64,000 nucleotides of DNA. Origin: Mucilaginibacter sp. (GTDB lineage: Bacteria; Bacteroidota; Bacteroidia; Sphingobacteriales; Sphingobacteriaceae). The notes beneath the pieces are model-generated. The model saw only the letters and a list, made by a program, of their open reading frames with translations. It made no database searches and was not told where the DNA came from. Numbering within the stretch: position 1 is the stretch's first letter; each line of letters opens with the position of its first letter. Location of the stretch: contig NZ_JANYGQ010000031.1 of assembly GCF_025359345.1 (NCBI RefSeq), positions 18,197 to 82,196 on the forward strand. Reading direction: 5' to 3'. Shown here one piece after another: positions 17,844 to 26,581 of the stretch. The position numbers and the translations under genes are program-made.

Positions 17844-20800
17844 ATGAAGAAACTTTTTACCAATTATGGTGCGCGCTGTCATGACGCATACCATCGTGTT
17901 AAAATCAAAAAGTTGCTGCAGCTATCCATTGCATGCTTTTTGTTTTTACTCTTCGCCGCCCCGGCCATTGCGCAAACCAGCAGCATAAAGGGTGTTGTGC
18001 TTGATGAGACAAAATTACCCTTGCCGGGTGTAACTGTTAAGCTCAAGGGCACCACCGAGGGCACAGTAACCAATGTTGACGGGCAATTCTCCATCAACGC
18101 ATCCATCGGCCAAACGTTGGTGTTTAGCTTTTTGGGCTACGCCACCAGGGAAGTAACTATCCAGGACTTTAAATCACTTACCGTAAACTTAGCATCAAGC
18201 TCAACAACTATGAACGAGGTAGTGGTTGTAGGTTACGGTACGCAAAAGAAAGCGTCGCTAACGGGTTCGGTTGCTGCGGTAACTGCCCGCGAGATTGTGA
18301 CCACCAAAAACGAAAACATCGAAAATATGCTTACCGGTAAAGTGGCAGGTTTACAGATTGTGCAAAACACATCCGAGCCAGGCGACTTTGCAAACAATAT
18401 CTCTATACGCGGTATGGGCAATCCCTTGATCGTTATTGATGGGGTGGAGCAACCAAACTTTTCGGTTACCGGCGGCAACGGCGATAATAACGTTGGCTCA
18501 AGTAACATCTTTTCGAGGTTAGACCCTAACGATGTTGAAAGTATTTCGGTGCTGAAAGATGCGTCGGCTTCGGTTTACGGTGTTAAAGCGGCAAATGGTG
18601 TAATACTTATCACCACAAAAAAAGGTAAAGCCGGCACATTGCAGCTTACCTATTCGGGCACTTACGGCTGGCAGGTGCCATCGGGATTACCAAAACCGGT
18701 TAACGCTACCGATTTTATGACCCTGTTTAACCAGCAGGCGCTGCACCAGGCAAACGGCGGGAAACTGGTTTACACACCCGCAGATTTTGCAGCTTATACC
18801 AACGGCACTAAGCAAAGTACCGACTGGTACGATGCTACCTTCAGAAAATCGGCCATGCAGCAACAGCACAACTTAACAGCAACCGGCGGAACTGAAAATA
18901 CCCAATACCTGTTAAGCGGTGGCTTTACCGACCAGGATGGTATATTGCAAAGCAACGACTTAAACTACAAACGCTACAACGTGCGCTCGAATATTACCAG
19001 CAAGGTTGGTAAAAACATCACGGTTAATTTAAACCTGAGCGCCATATCCGACAAGAAGAGTTCGCCCGCACAATCATTTTGGTATACCACCCGCGAGGCC
19101 TGGCGCGAACTGCCAACCCAAACCATTTATGCCAATAACACCGCTCCGTATTATTTAAAGGGACAGGTTGATGGCGGTAACCCTGTTGCTTACGGCAGTT
19201 CTGACATCAATGGTTACAGCACCCAAACCAATAAGTTTTTTGACGGAAGCCTGAGTTTGGAATATAAAGTGCCCTTTGTGCCGGGCCTATCGTTAAAAGG
19301 CTTGTACAGCTATGACGAGCAGATACAGGATAACAAGCTTTTCCAAAAATCATATAACCTGTATGAGTATAACGATGCTACCAAAACTTACCAGCCATCG
19401 CTGAACAACTCGCCGGCTTTTGTGCAACGGCAGTATTATGATTATCCAAAAAATACCGACCAATTTTCAATTAATTACCAGCATACATTTGGCGGTGCCC
19501 ATAACATAAGCGCGTTAGTGCTTTATGAAGGAAACTCGCAAAGCGGCGATAACTTTGCAGCTTACAGGCAACTTACTATACCAGTTGATCAGATAATTGC
19601 AGGTAACTCATCAAACCAAAATGCCACGCAGGATGGTGGAAATAACGCACTGTACGAATATGCCACCAACTCGCTGGTAGGCAGGCTGACTTATGATTAC
19701 AAAGGCAAGTACCTCGCCGAATTTAGTTTCAGGGATGATAAATCGTCGAGGTTTGCACCCAACCAGGGCTGGGGATTCTTCCCCTCGGCACAATTGGGCT
19801 GGCGCGTATCTGATGAGAATTTCTGGAAAAACTCATCGGCACTGTCGTTTATCGATAACTTAAAACTTCGTGCATCTTACGGAGTGCTTGGTGATGACGG
19901 TTCGTTGTACTACCAGTTTTTAACCGGGTACAACTATCCCGCAGGTGGTTCAAATAACCAATTGCCCGGCGGCGCGGTATTTGGCAACACTTTCGTTAAT
20001 TCCGTGCAAAGCAAGGGTATACCAAACCCGGCGATAAGCTGGTCGACATCGCATACGTTTGATGCGGGTGTGGATATCGACGCATGGAAAGGCTTATTTA
20101 ATATTACTGTGGATTATTTTATCCGCGACAGAAAAGGCTTGCTGGCGTCTGCAGTGTTACAGGTACCCGATGTGCTTGGCGCACCGCTGCCACAGGCCAA
20201 CCTTAATGGCGACCGTACCCAGGGCCTTGATTTTGAAGTGGGTCACCACGGCAGCATTGGCAAATTCAGGTACAACGTAAAAGGGACCTTCCTGTACACC
20301 AATACCCGCAACACAACTGTTGCTGAATCGAAACAGGGTAACTCATTGCTCGATTGGCAGCGCAACAACACCAATCGCAACCAGGGCATTCAAACAGGCT
20401 ATGGCGGCGCCGGACAGTACCAAAATTACCAGCAAATACTGAACAGCCCGGTGTATGTTAACCGTGGTACAGTTGTTGGCGATTACATTTACCAGGACTG
20501 GAACGGCGACGGCCAGATAGACGGTAACGACTCGCACCCTATAGTTTATGGCGGCAATCCTAACGGTGGCCCGGCAATACCGAAAATTACTTATGGTCTG
20601 AATTTAGGCGGCTCTTACGGTAACCTCGACTTTAATTTGTTGTTCCAGGGAACAGGAATGTACAGCGTATCCTACATCGAACAGTTGAATATACCACTTT
20701 GGGGTGGCGGCAGTGCTTTGACTCAATTTACCGACAACTGGCATCCTGCCGACCCAACTGCTGACCCCTATAACCCGAACACCGTATGGACACCAGGTAA

Positions 20801-21077
20801 ATTTGCTTACACCGGTACAACAGCCAATACCAACTCGATATTCAACTTTCAAAATGCTGCGTACCTGAGGCTGAAGAGCGCCGAACTGGGTTACAACGTG
20901 CCAAATAACGCGCTAAAGGTTATCGGCGTTAAAGGTGTGAGGATATTTGCAAACGGCTATAACCTGTTTACCATTACCAAGGTTAAATATGTTGACCCTG
21001 AACACCCGTCAGGCACATACGGTTACCTGTACCCGCTCGACAAATTGTTTAACATTGGCTTAGATGTCAAATTCTAA
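17844..21077 (+). CDS. SusC/RagA family TonB-linked outer membrane transporter (PUL 1)
   Basis: 1077 residues: a long signal peptide (hydrophobic core about 26-42, cleavage after AIAQ), a carboxypeptidase-regulatory-like domain at about 46-125 (SIKGVVLDETKLPLPGVTV), the plug starting at NEVVVVGYGTQKK, then the beta-barrel. It has no STN signalling domain, and no ECF sigma/FecR pair is nearby, so control is probably by another type of regulator. It imports oligosaccharides together with the SusD lipoprotein encoded 13 bp downstream. Linked GH92 points to mannose-containing glycans. Confidence 0.93.
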   Translation: MKKLFTNYGARCHDAYHRVKIKKLLQLSIACFLFLLFAAPAIAQTSSIKGVVLDETKLPLPGVTVKLKGTTEGTVTNVDGQFSINASIGQTLVFSFLGYATREVTIQDFKSLTVNLASSSTTMNEVVVVGYGTQKKASLTGSVAAVTAREIVTTKNENIENMLTGKVAGLQIVQNTSEPGDFANNISIRGMGNPLIVIDGVEQPNFSVTGGNGDNNVGSSNIFSRLDPNDVESISVLKDASASVYGVKAANGVILITTKKGKAGTLQLTYSGTYGWQVPSGLPKPVNATDFMTLFNQQALHQANGGKLVYTPADFAAYTNGTKQSTDWYDATFRKSAMQQQHNLTATGGTENTQYLLSGGFTDQDGILQSNDLNYKRYNVRSNITSKVGKNITVNLNLSAISDKKSSPAQSFWYTTREAWRELPTQTIYANNTAPYYLKGQVDGGNPVAYGSSDINGYSTQTNKFFDGSLSLEYKVPFVPGLSLKGLYSYDEQIQDNKLFQKSYNLYEYNDATKTYQPSLNNSPAFVQRQYYDYPKNTDQFSINYQHTFGGAHNISALVLYEGNSQSGDNFAAYRQLTIPVDQIIAGNSSNQNATQDGGNNALYEYATNSLVGRLTYDYKGKYLAEFSFRDDKSSRFAPNQGWGFFPSAQLGWRVSDENFWKNSSALSFIDNLKLRASYGVLGDDGSLYYQFLTGYNYPAGGSNNQLPGGAVFGNTFVNSVQSKGIPNPAISWSTSHTFDAGVDIDAWKGLFNITVDYFIRDRKGLLASAVLQVPDVLGAPLPQANLNGDRTQGLDFEVGHHGSIGKFRYNVKGTFLYTNTRNTTVAESKQGNSLLDWQRNNTNRNQGIQTGYGGAGQYQNYQQILNSPVYVNRGTVVGDYIYQDWNGDGQIDGNDSHPIVYGGNPNGGPAIPKITYGLNLGGSYGNLDFNLLFQGTGMYSVSYIEQLNIPLWGGGSALTQFTDNWHPADPTADPYNPNTVWTPGKFAYTGTTANTNSIFNFQNAAYLRLKSAELGYNVPNNALKVIGVKGVRIFANGYNLFTITKVKYVDPEHPSGTYGYLYPLDKLFNIGLDVKF

Positions 21078-21090
21078 TCAGCAAGAAATC

Positions 21091-23028
21091 ATGAAAAAAT
21101 TTAAATATATATTTTTAGTACTCCTGGTGGCAGGTATATCGGCTTGCAGAAAGCTTAACATTCCGCCAAAAAATATTATCCAGGACCCGCAGGTATTCAC
21201 CTCGACAGGTGGTATACAGGCTTACATGGCTCGCATTTACAGCGAGCTGCCTATTGAAGATTTCAGGTATTCGCCTGATATGGGCTTAAACTTCTTTTGG
21301 ATTATTAAACCTACCCCGGCAACAACGGGCGAAGCCTTAAGCCGCGACCAGGGTGGCTCGACCGGCGAAAATTTCGGTGGCTGGCATTGGGATGTTTGGG
21401 CCGGTAACTACACTACCATACACGACTGTGATTACTTTATACAAACCCTGCCAACCTACGCCAGCACTTATACCCCGGCCCAGGTAAACGCCTGGCTTGG
21501 CGAAGCTTACTTTGTGCGGGCAATGACCTATTTTGCACTGGTAAAACGCTTTGGCGGTGTGCCAATTGTAAACAAAGTGCTTAACTATACGCCAGGGTCG
21601 GATGTTGCGGATTTGAAAGTTCCGCGTTCATCAGAACAGGCTGTTTGGGATCAGATTGGCAGTGACCTTGACTTTGCAATTGCCAACCTGCCCGCAGTTA
21701 ACAGCGACTATGGCGATGGCACCCGTGCCAACAAATTTGTTGCAGCAGCATTTAAATCAAGGGCAATGTTGTATGCCGGCTCTATCGCTAAGTACAATAC
21801 TGCAACCTTGTTTGATGCCGCCAAGAACCAACTTTGCGGGATTCCTTCGACGGCTGCCGCCGGTTATTTCCAAAAAGCTTATGATGCCGCCAAATTGTTG
21901 GATGGTCAGTACAGCCTGTATTTATCTGCATGGTCGCCGACTGATAAAGCTGCGCAGTACCAAAACTTTGTTAACCTGTTTTCGGACCCGGCCAGCAAGG
22001 AAAATATATTTGTGCGTCAGTACCAATATCCAAACTCGGTGCATGGCTACGATGCTTATAACGTTCCGCGCCAGTTGATGGGGCCTAACGGCTATTCATC
22101 AGAAGTAAACCCGACACTTGATTTTGTAGAGAAATTTGGCGGCTTGCCAAAAAATCCGGACGGCACATTAAAAACGCTTGATGCAAGCGGGCACTACATT
22201 TTGTTTAACAATACAATGGACATTTTTGCCAATGTAGAGCCAAGGTTAAGAGCATCGGTTATTTTACCTGGTGATGTGTTTAAAGGACAAAACATTGAAA
22301 TACGCCGTGGTATTTATACCGGTCCTTCCGCAGGTGGCATAAGCCCGCTGCTACCGGCAGGTTCAAAATCGCAGTATCCATCAACTAATTTGGTGGTGTC
22401 TTCAAACTCAGGCCAGACAGCTTATAAGTTGCCCGACGGCACGTTGATGAACCCTGCCGGATTAAGCGGTGTGTTTACAGGCGACCAAACCTGCGCCATC
22501 TCGGGCTTTTCGGTTCGTAAGTGGTTAAATCCAAATCTTGCAACATCGCAGGTTTTAGAAAACAACGAAACCCAAACCTGGATAGAAATGCGTTATGCCG
22601 AGGTATTGCTAAACAAAGCCGAAGCAGCAGCAGAGCTGGCAAGCTTAGGCCAAACAGGTTCGATAAATACATCGGATGCATTTACTATTGTTAACCAGAT
22701 ACGCTCGCGTGCCGGTGCCACTTTGCTGGCTGGTGCAGGCGATGCTAAAATCGATACAGTCCGCGCCGAACGGCGGAAAGAACTTGCATTTGAAAATAAA
22801 ACCTACTGGGATTTAAAACGCTGGAGAATATTTGACAAAGAACAAAATGGTACCATTTACCGCGTGCTGATGCCATTTTACTCGGCACAGGCCGGCAAAT
22901 ATTTCTTTGACCAGCGCACCGACGAACGGAACAATGTTTACACCTACGATACCAGGTGGTATTACGAGCAAATTCCGGGCGGCGCTATTTCAAAAAGCAG
23001 CAACTTAATTCAAAACCCAGGTTATTAA
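21091..23028 (+). CDS. SusD/RagB family surface glycan-binding lipoprotein (PUL 1)
   Basis: The ATG at 21091 is the better start (645 residues), because it opens into a lipoprotein signal with lipobox GISAC and C19; the upstream in-frame ATG at 21064 overlaps the SusC gene. The TPR-like SusD fold is indicated by the WLGEAYFVRAMTYFALVKRFGGVP segment and the C-terminal RRKELAFENKTYWDLKRW segment. It caps the SusC barrel and captures glycan at the cell surface. Confidence 0.92.
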   Translation: MKKFKYIFLVLLVAGISACRKLNIPPKNIIQDPQVFTSTGGIQAYMARIYSELPIEDFRYSPDMGLNFFWIIKPTPATTGEALSRDQGGSTGENFGGWHWDVWAGNYTTIHDCDYFIQTLPTYASTYTPAQVNAWLGEAYFVRAMTYFALVKRFGGVPIVNKVLNYTPGSDVADLKVPRSSEQAVWDQIGSDLDFAIANLPAVNSDYGDGTRANKFVAAAFKSRAMLYAGSIAKYNTATLFDAAKNQLCGIPSTAAAGYFQKAYDAAKLLDGQYSLYLSAWSPTDKAAQYQNFVNLFSDPASKENIFVRQYQYPNSVHGYDAYNVPRQLMGPNGYSSEVNPTLDFVEKFGGLPKNPDGTLKTLDASGHYILFNNTMDIFANVEPRLRASVILPGDVFKGQNIEIRRGIYTGPSAGGISPLLPAGSKSQYPSTNLVVSSNSGQTAYKLPDGTLMNPAGLSGVFTGDQTCAISGFSVRKWLNPNLATSQVLENNETQTWIEMRYAEVLLNKAEAAAELASLGQTGSINTSDAFTIVNQIRSRAGATLLAGAGDAKIDTVRAERRKELAFENKTYWDLKRWRIFDKEQNGTIYRVLMPFYSAQAGKYFFDQRTDERNNVYTYDTRWYYEQIPGGAISKSSNLIQNPGY

Positions 23029-23038
23029 TTAAACAGAC

Positions 23039-23788
23039 ATGAAAAAGATATTTTATTACTCCGCATTATGCCTGGCAATAGCAATTACCAGCTCATGCAG
23101 TAAGGTAGATAATTACCCTGCCCCATCAGATACCTTAACAGGTAGTACAATTGACGAAGCAACAGGAAAAACCCTGCAAACAGAAGTTGGCGGTGGCGGC
23201 ACCCGCGTTAAATTGCTTGAAACAAGCTATAGCGCCAACCCGGTACCTGAATACTTCCAATCAAAACAGGACGGTACTTTTAACAATACCAAAGTGTTTG
23301 CAGCCACCTACAAAATTTCGGTAGAAGGGCCTTTCGTACCATTGGTGCAAACTGACAACACCGGCAACGTAGTTTCCGACTCGAGCCAAACGGTGGTATT
23401 GAAAGGTTCGGCAACGGTTAACTTTAAAGTACAGCCATTTTTAAGGGTTGAGTGGGTTGGTTCGCCGGTGGTAAATGCCGATAAATCGGTTACCGTGCAG
23501 GTTAAAGTTACGCGGGGTACCAATAACCCGGCCTATCAATCTGATGTAACCAATATTAACCTGTATGTAAGCAACACCCAGTACGATGGCAGTAACAACT
23601 ACGACCCGCGCTACTCAACGCTTGTATCATACAACGGCTCAACCGGTACAGCACTGCTTGGCCAAACCATCTCTATCACCACAACCGGTGGCGCCTTGCC
23701 CGACCAGGATGTGTACTTTAGGGTTGGTGCGAGAATTAATGCCGGGTTAAATCAATATAATTATACCACGCCGGTATCGGCACATTAA
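23039..23788 (+). CDS. DUF3823-like lipoprotein, SusE-position accessory protein
   Basis: 249 residues with a lipoprotein signal (C20 in TSSCSK). The mature part opens with SGT/GSTIDEATGK-type beta-sandwich sequence and continues as two Ig-like domains, as in DUF3823 proteins that follow SusD genes. It begins 10 bp after the SusD stop and is the third gene of the PUL operon. It is probably a surface glycan-binding protein with its own specificity. Confidence 0.82.
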   Translation: MKKIFYYSALCLAIAITSSCSKVDNYPAPSDTLTGSTIDEATGKTLQTEVGGGGTRVKLLETSYSANPVPEYFQSKQDGTFNNTKVFAATYKISVEGPFVPLVQTDNTGNVVSDSSQTVVLKGSATVNFKVQPFLRVEWVGSPVVNADKSVTVQVKVTRGTNNPAYQSDVTNINLYVSNTQYDGSNNYDPRYSTLVSYNGSTGTALLGQTISITTTGGALPDQDVYFRVGARINAGLNQYNYTTPVSAH

Positions 23789-23795
23789 ATAGTTT

Positions 23796-24047
23796 TAACG
23801 TGAGTTCGATATAAGAACACGATGCTTTGAATTGCAGGCGGCGCCACAATAGCTGGTCGTCGCCTCACCCTGCCCTCTCCAAAGGAGAGGGTTCTGAAAA
23901 GGAATTCCCGGGGGGCGAAGCTGAAGTCCTCTCCTTTGGAGAGGATTATTACATGAGGGCTTCGCCGTTTAGGTGAGGCGAAACGCAAGCCGTTAAATAA
24001 AACGATATGGATTTATTAGCGCCAATTCTTATGTCGAACTCACGTTA
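23796..24047. mobile_element. MITE-like element with 22-bp terminal inverted repeats
   Basis: The ends TAACGTGAGTTCGA (23796) and TCGAACTCACGTTA (to 24047) are perfect inverted repeats that extend with one mismatch through ATAAGAA to about 22 bp. The 252-bp interior has no gene but nested palindromes, including CCCTCTCC/GGAGAGGG and CGCCTCACC/GGTGAGGCG. If the outer TA is a duplicated target, the ends would be ACGTGAG... in the IS630/mariner style. No transposase is in the window. This fills the 371-bp gap after the DUF3823-like gene. Confidence 0.6.
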
Positions 24048-24120
24048 GTCTTAAGTCCGGAGTATAAAGTCTCAAGTCAAAAAACCAAATCAGACTTAAG
24101 ACTCAAGACTTGGGACTTAA
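24048..24120. repeat. Imperfect inverted repeat built of AAGTCT/AGACTT units
   Basis: Degenerate units such as GTCTTAAGTCC and AAGTCTCAAGTC on the left are mirrored by GACTTAAGACTCAAGACTT on the right. Similar sequence occurs near 1150-1185 and at 37622-37695. It lies between the MITE-like element and the next PUL gene. Confidence 0.5.
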
Positions 24121-24159
24121 AAAAAGGCCCTTCATCCATCGGAAAACAGTAGTACCTAC

Positions 24160-26340
24160 ATGAAAAAATCTATCCTTCTATCTGGTTTGTTGTGTGCATC
24201 GGCCTGGGCATTTGCACAAAATACCAATCCTGTTATCTCTAAACAAAAAACGGCCTTCCAAACCAGCAGCCCATGGATGCCCGAGATTGATGTACGCTCG
24301 GACATTGCCATTGTTTACGGAACTAACGACCGGCCCGGAATGACATTTGAGCAACGCGTAAAATCATGGCGTGATCATGGTTACGAGGTTAATTTCATGA
24401 CCGGCATTGCCTGGGGGCAGTATTACGATTATTTTTTGGGTAAATACGACGGGCAAAATCACCTGGGCGTTGGCCAGGTAACCAAAAAGGGCGATACCAT
24501 TATGCACGGCAAAAACATGCCGTATGTGGTGCCGGTGCAATCGTTCATCAATTACATGGAGACGGATGTTATCAAAAAGGTTATCGACGCCAACATCAGT
24601 ACCATATTTTTAGAGGAGCCCGAGTTTTGGGCACGCGCCGGTTACAGCGCGCCCTTTAAAGCCGAATGGCAAAAGTATTATGGCTTTCCCTGGAAGGCGC
24701 AGGATGAGTCCGCAGAAAATACCTACCTGTCAAGCAAACTGAAATATCATTTGTATTACGATGCCATCAAACAGGTATCCAGCTACGCCAAAACCTATGG
24801 CAAAAGCAAGGGGATGAACATTAAAGTTTTTATTGCCACGCATTCGCTGGTTAATTATTCATCGTGGCAAATTGTGAGCCCCGAAGCAAGCCTGGCATCA
24901 TTGCCGGGTATCGACGGTTATATAGCCCAGGTATGGACAGGTACTTCGCGCGAGCCTACATTTTTTAATGGTGAGAAAAAAGAACGCGTGTTTGAAAACG
25001 CATTTTTAGAATATGGGTCGATGGTATCGATGACGGCGCCCACCAAACGCAAACTGTTTTTCCTGACCGATCCTATCGAGGATCGTGTACACGAGTGGAG
25101 CGACTACAAACGGAACTACCAGGCGACATTCACCGCCAAGCTATTATATCCCATGATTTCTGATTACGAGGTAATGCCATGGCCCAAGCGGATTTACACT
25201 CACCCATATCCAGTACTCAACAGCAATGAAAAAATACTAATCCCGCAGTTTTATTCAACCCAGATGCAGGTGATGGTAAACGCTTTAAATAGCATGCCAA
25301 AATCAAACAACAAAGTATCTGGCGTCAACGGCATTGGGGTCTTGATGAGCAACACGCTGATGTTCCAGCGCTTCCCCACGCATAATGGTTTTGAAGATCC
25401 GCAGTTCTCCAACTTTTATGGACAAACACTGCCGCTGGTAAAACGCGGCGTGCCGGTGCAAACCGTGCACATGGAAAATATGGGATACGCGGCATCATTA
25501 AAAGATATCAAGGTTTTGGTGATGAGCTATTCCAACATGAAACCGGTATCAGCGGATGTACACAAGCAATTAGCAACTTGGGTTAGGCAAGGTGGGGTAT
25601 TAATTTACTGCGGCAAAGATGATGACCCCTACCAATCGGTAATGGAATGGTGGGACACCAACGGCAACAAATTTAAAGCGCCATCGCAGCACCTGTTTAA
25701 GCTGCTGGGCATCAACCCAACAAAAGAAAACCAAAAGTTTAAGGTTGGCAAAGGCACTGTATACGTGCTAAGGCAAAACCCTAAGGAATTTGTGATGGAG
25801 GCCAATAACGACGAAAAGTTTGTAGGGCTTGTGAAAGAAGGCTATGAAAATGATGCCAAAGCAGGCAAAATGCTATTTAAAAACAGCATGTATGTTGAGC
25901 GTGGCCCTTATGATGTGGTTGCCGTTATGGATGAAAATGCCGATAGCAAACCTTACCTGGTGAAAGGCCCGGTTATCGATTTGTTCGACCCGCAATTGCC
26001 GGTGCTTGCTGAAAAAACGATTAATCCCGGCGAGCAGGCATTGCTTTACGCAGTTAACCGCGTTGCCGATAACGAGAAGCCACAAGTGTTGGCAGCAGCA
26101 GCCAGGGCGTATGATGAAAAAATACAGCCAGGCAGCTATTCATTTACGGTGAAAAGCCCCATAAAAACATTAAACAGCATGCGTGTGCTTTTGCCTGCGC
26201 AGCCAAAAACAACAACCGTTACAGATAGCACCGGGCAAACCGTTGCCGATGTGAAATCGGCATGGGATGCATCATCAAACACCTTGTACCTGGGCTTTGC
26301 CAACAGCCCGGATGGTATAAAGGTTGATTTGAAGTGGTGA
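24160..26340 (+). CDS. Secreted putative glycoside hydrolase of unassigned family (PUL 1)
   Basis: 726 residues with a signal peptide (cleavage after AFAQ, about 19). I do not recognise a named family. The N-terminal 400 residues read like a TIM barrel with acidic strand ends, such as TIFLEEPEFW near 150. Residues of about 400-520 look like the class I amidotransferase-like trimerisation domain of GH42 enzymes (VLVMSYSNMKP, then LATWVRQGGVLIYCG). A beta-sandwich tail ends the protein. Position between SusCD and GH92 strongly suggests a carbohydrate-active enzyme, perhaps on a mannoside or galactoside. The catalytic residues are not established. Confidence 0.6.
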   Translation: MKKSILLSGLLCASAWAFAQNTNPVISKQKTAFQTSSPWMPEIDVRSDIAIVYGTNDRPGMTFEQRVKSWRDHGYEVNFMTGIAWGQYYDYFLGKYDGQNHLGVGQVTKKGDTIMHGKNMPYVVPVQSFINYMETDVIKKVIDANISTIFLEEPEFWARAGYSAPFKAEWQKYYGFPWKAQDESAENTYLSSKLKYHLYYDAIKQVSSYAKTYGKSKGMNIKVFIATHSLVNYSSWQIVSPEASLASLPGIDGYIAQVWTGTSREPTFFNGEKKERVFENAFLEYGSMVSMTAPTKRKLFFLTDPIEDRVHEWSDYKRNYQATFTAKLLYPMISDYEVMPWPKRIYTHPYPVLNSNEKILIPQFYSTQMQVMVNALNSMPKSNNKVSGVNGIGVLMSNTLMFQRFPTHNGFEDPQFSNFYGQTLPLVKRGVPVQTVHMENMGYAASLKDIKVLVMSYSNMKPVSADVHKQLATWVRQGGVLIYCGKDDDPYQSVMEWWDTNGNKFKAPSQHLFKLLGINPTKENQKFKVGKGTVYVLRQNPKEFVMEANNDEKFVGLVKEGYENDAKAGKMLFKNSMYVERGPYDVVAVMDENADSKPYLVKGPVIDLFDPQLPVLAEKTINPGEQALLYAVNRVADNEKPQVLAAAARAYDEKIQPGSYSFTVKSPIKTLNSMRVLLPAQPKTTTVTDSTGQTVADVKSAWDASSNTLYLGFANSPDGIKVDLKW

Positions 26341-26369
26341 TGAAGAGCTTTTTTGAGGAAAGGTTGGTT

Positions 26370-26406
26370 ACTCTCGTGCATAAGCAATTATGCGCGGGAG
26401 TTTTTT
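26370..26406 (+). terminator. Rho-independent terminator
   Basis: A stem of 14 positions (26370-26383 with 26388-26401, a few mismatches or G-U pairs) with a GCAA tetraloop runs into six Ts. It follows the putative glycoside hydrolase stop by 29 bp, so the GH92 gene probably depends on its own promoter or on read-through. Confidence 0.75.
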
Positions 26407-26417
26407 GACGCTACCCA

Positions 26418-26543
26418 TTTGTCATTCTGAACGTAGTGAAGAATCTTATACAGTTGATAGGTGTGCGCCAAATAGGTCGACGACTACCTTCCCGCGTGAA
26501 TATCGCACGTATAAGATTCTTCGATCTCGCTCAGAATGACAAA
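26418..26543. repeat. Palindromic intergenic repeat, GTCATTCTGA type
   Basis: The ends TTTGTCATTCTGA and TCAGAATGACAAA are inverted repeats, and inner arms GAAGAATCTTATAC and GTATAAGATTCTTC match as well. The 126-bp element has no coding potential and lies just upstream of the GH92 gene. This sequence type is common between genes in Bacteroidota. Confidence 0.7.
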
Positions 26544-26581
26544 AAATATAATAATATAACACTGGCCCCGCATATAACACT

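Noticed and set aside
21064..21090. Upstream start for the first SusD protein
   Set aside because: It lies inside the SusC gene and would place nine residues before a clean lipoprotein signal.
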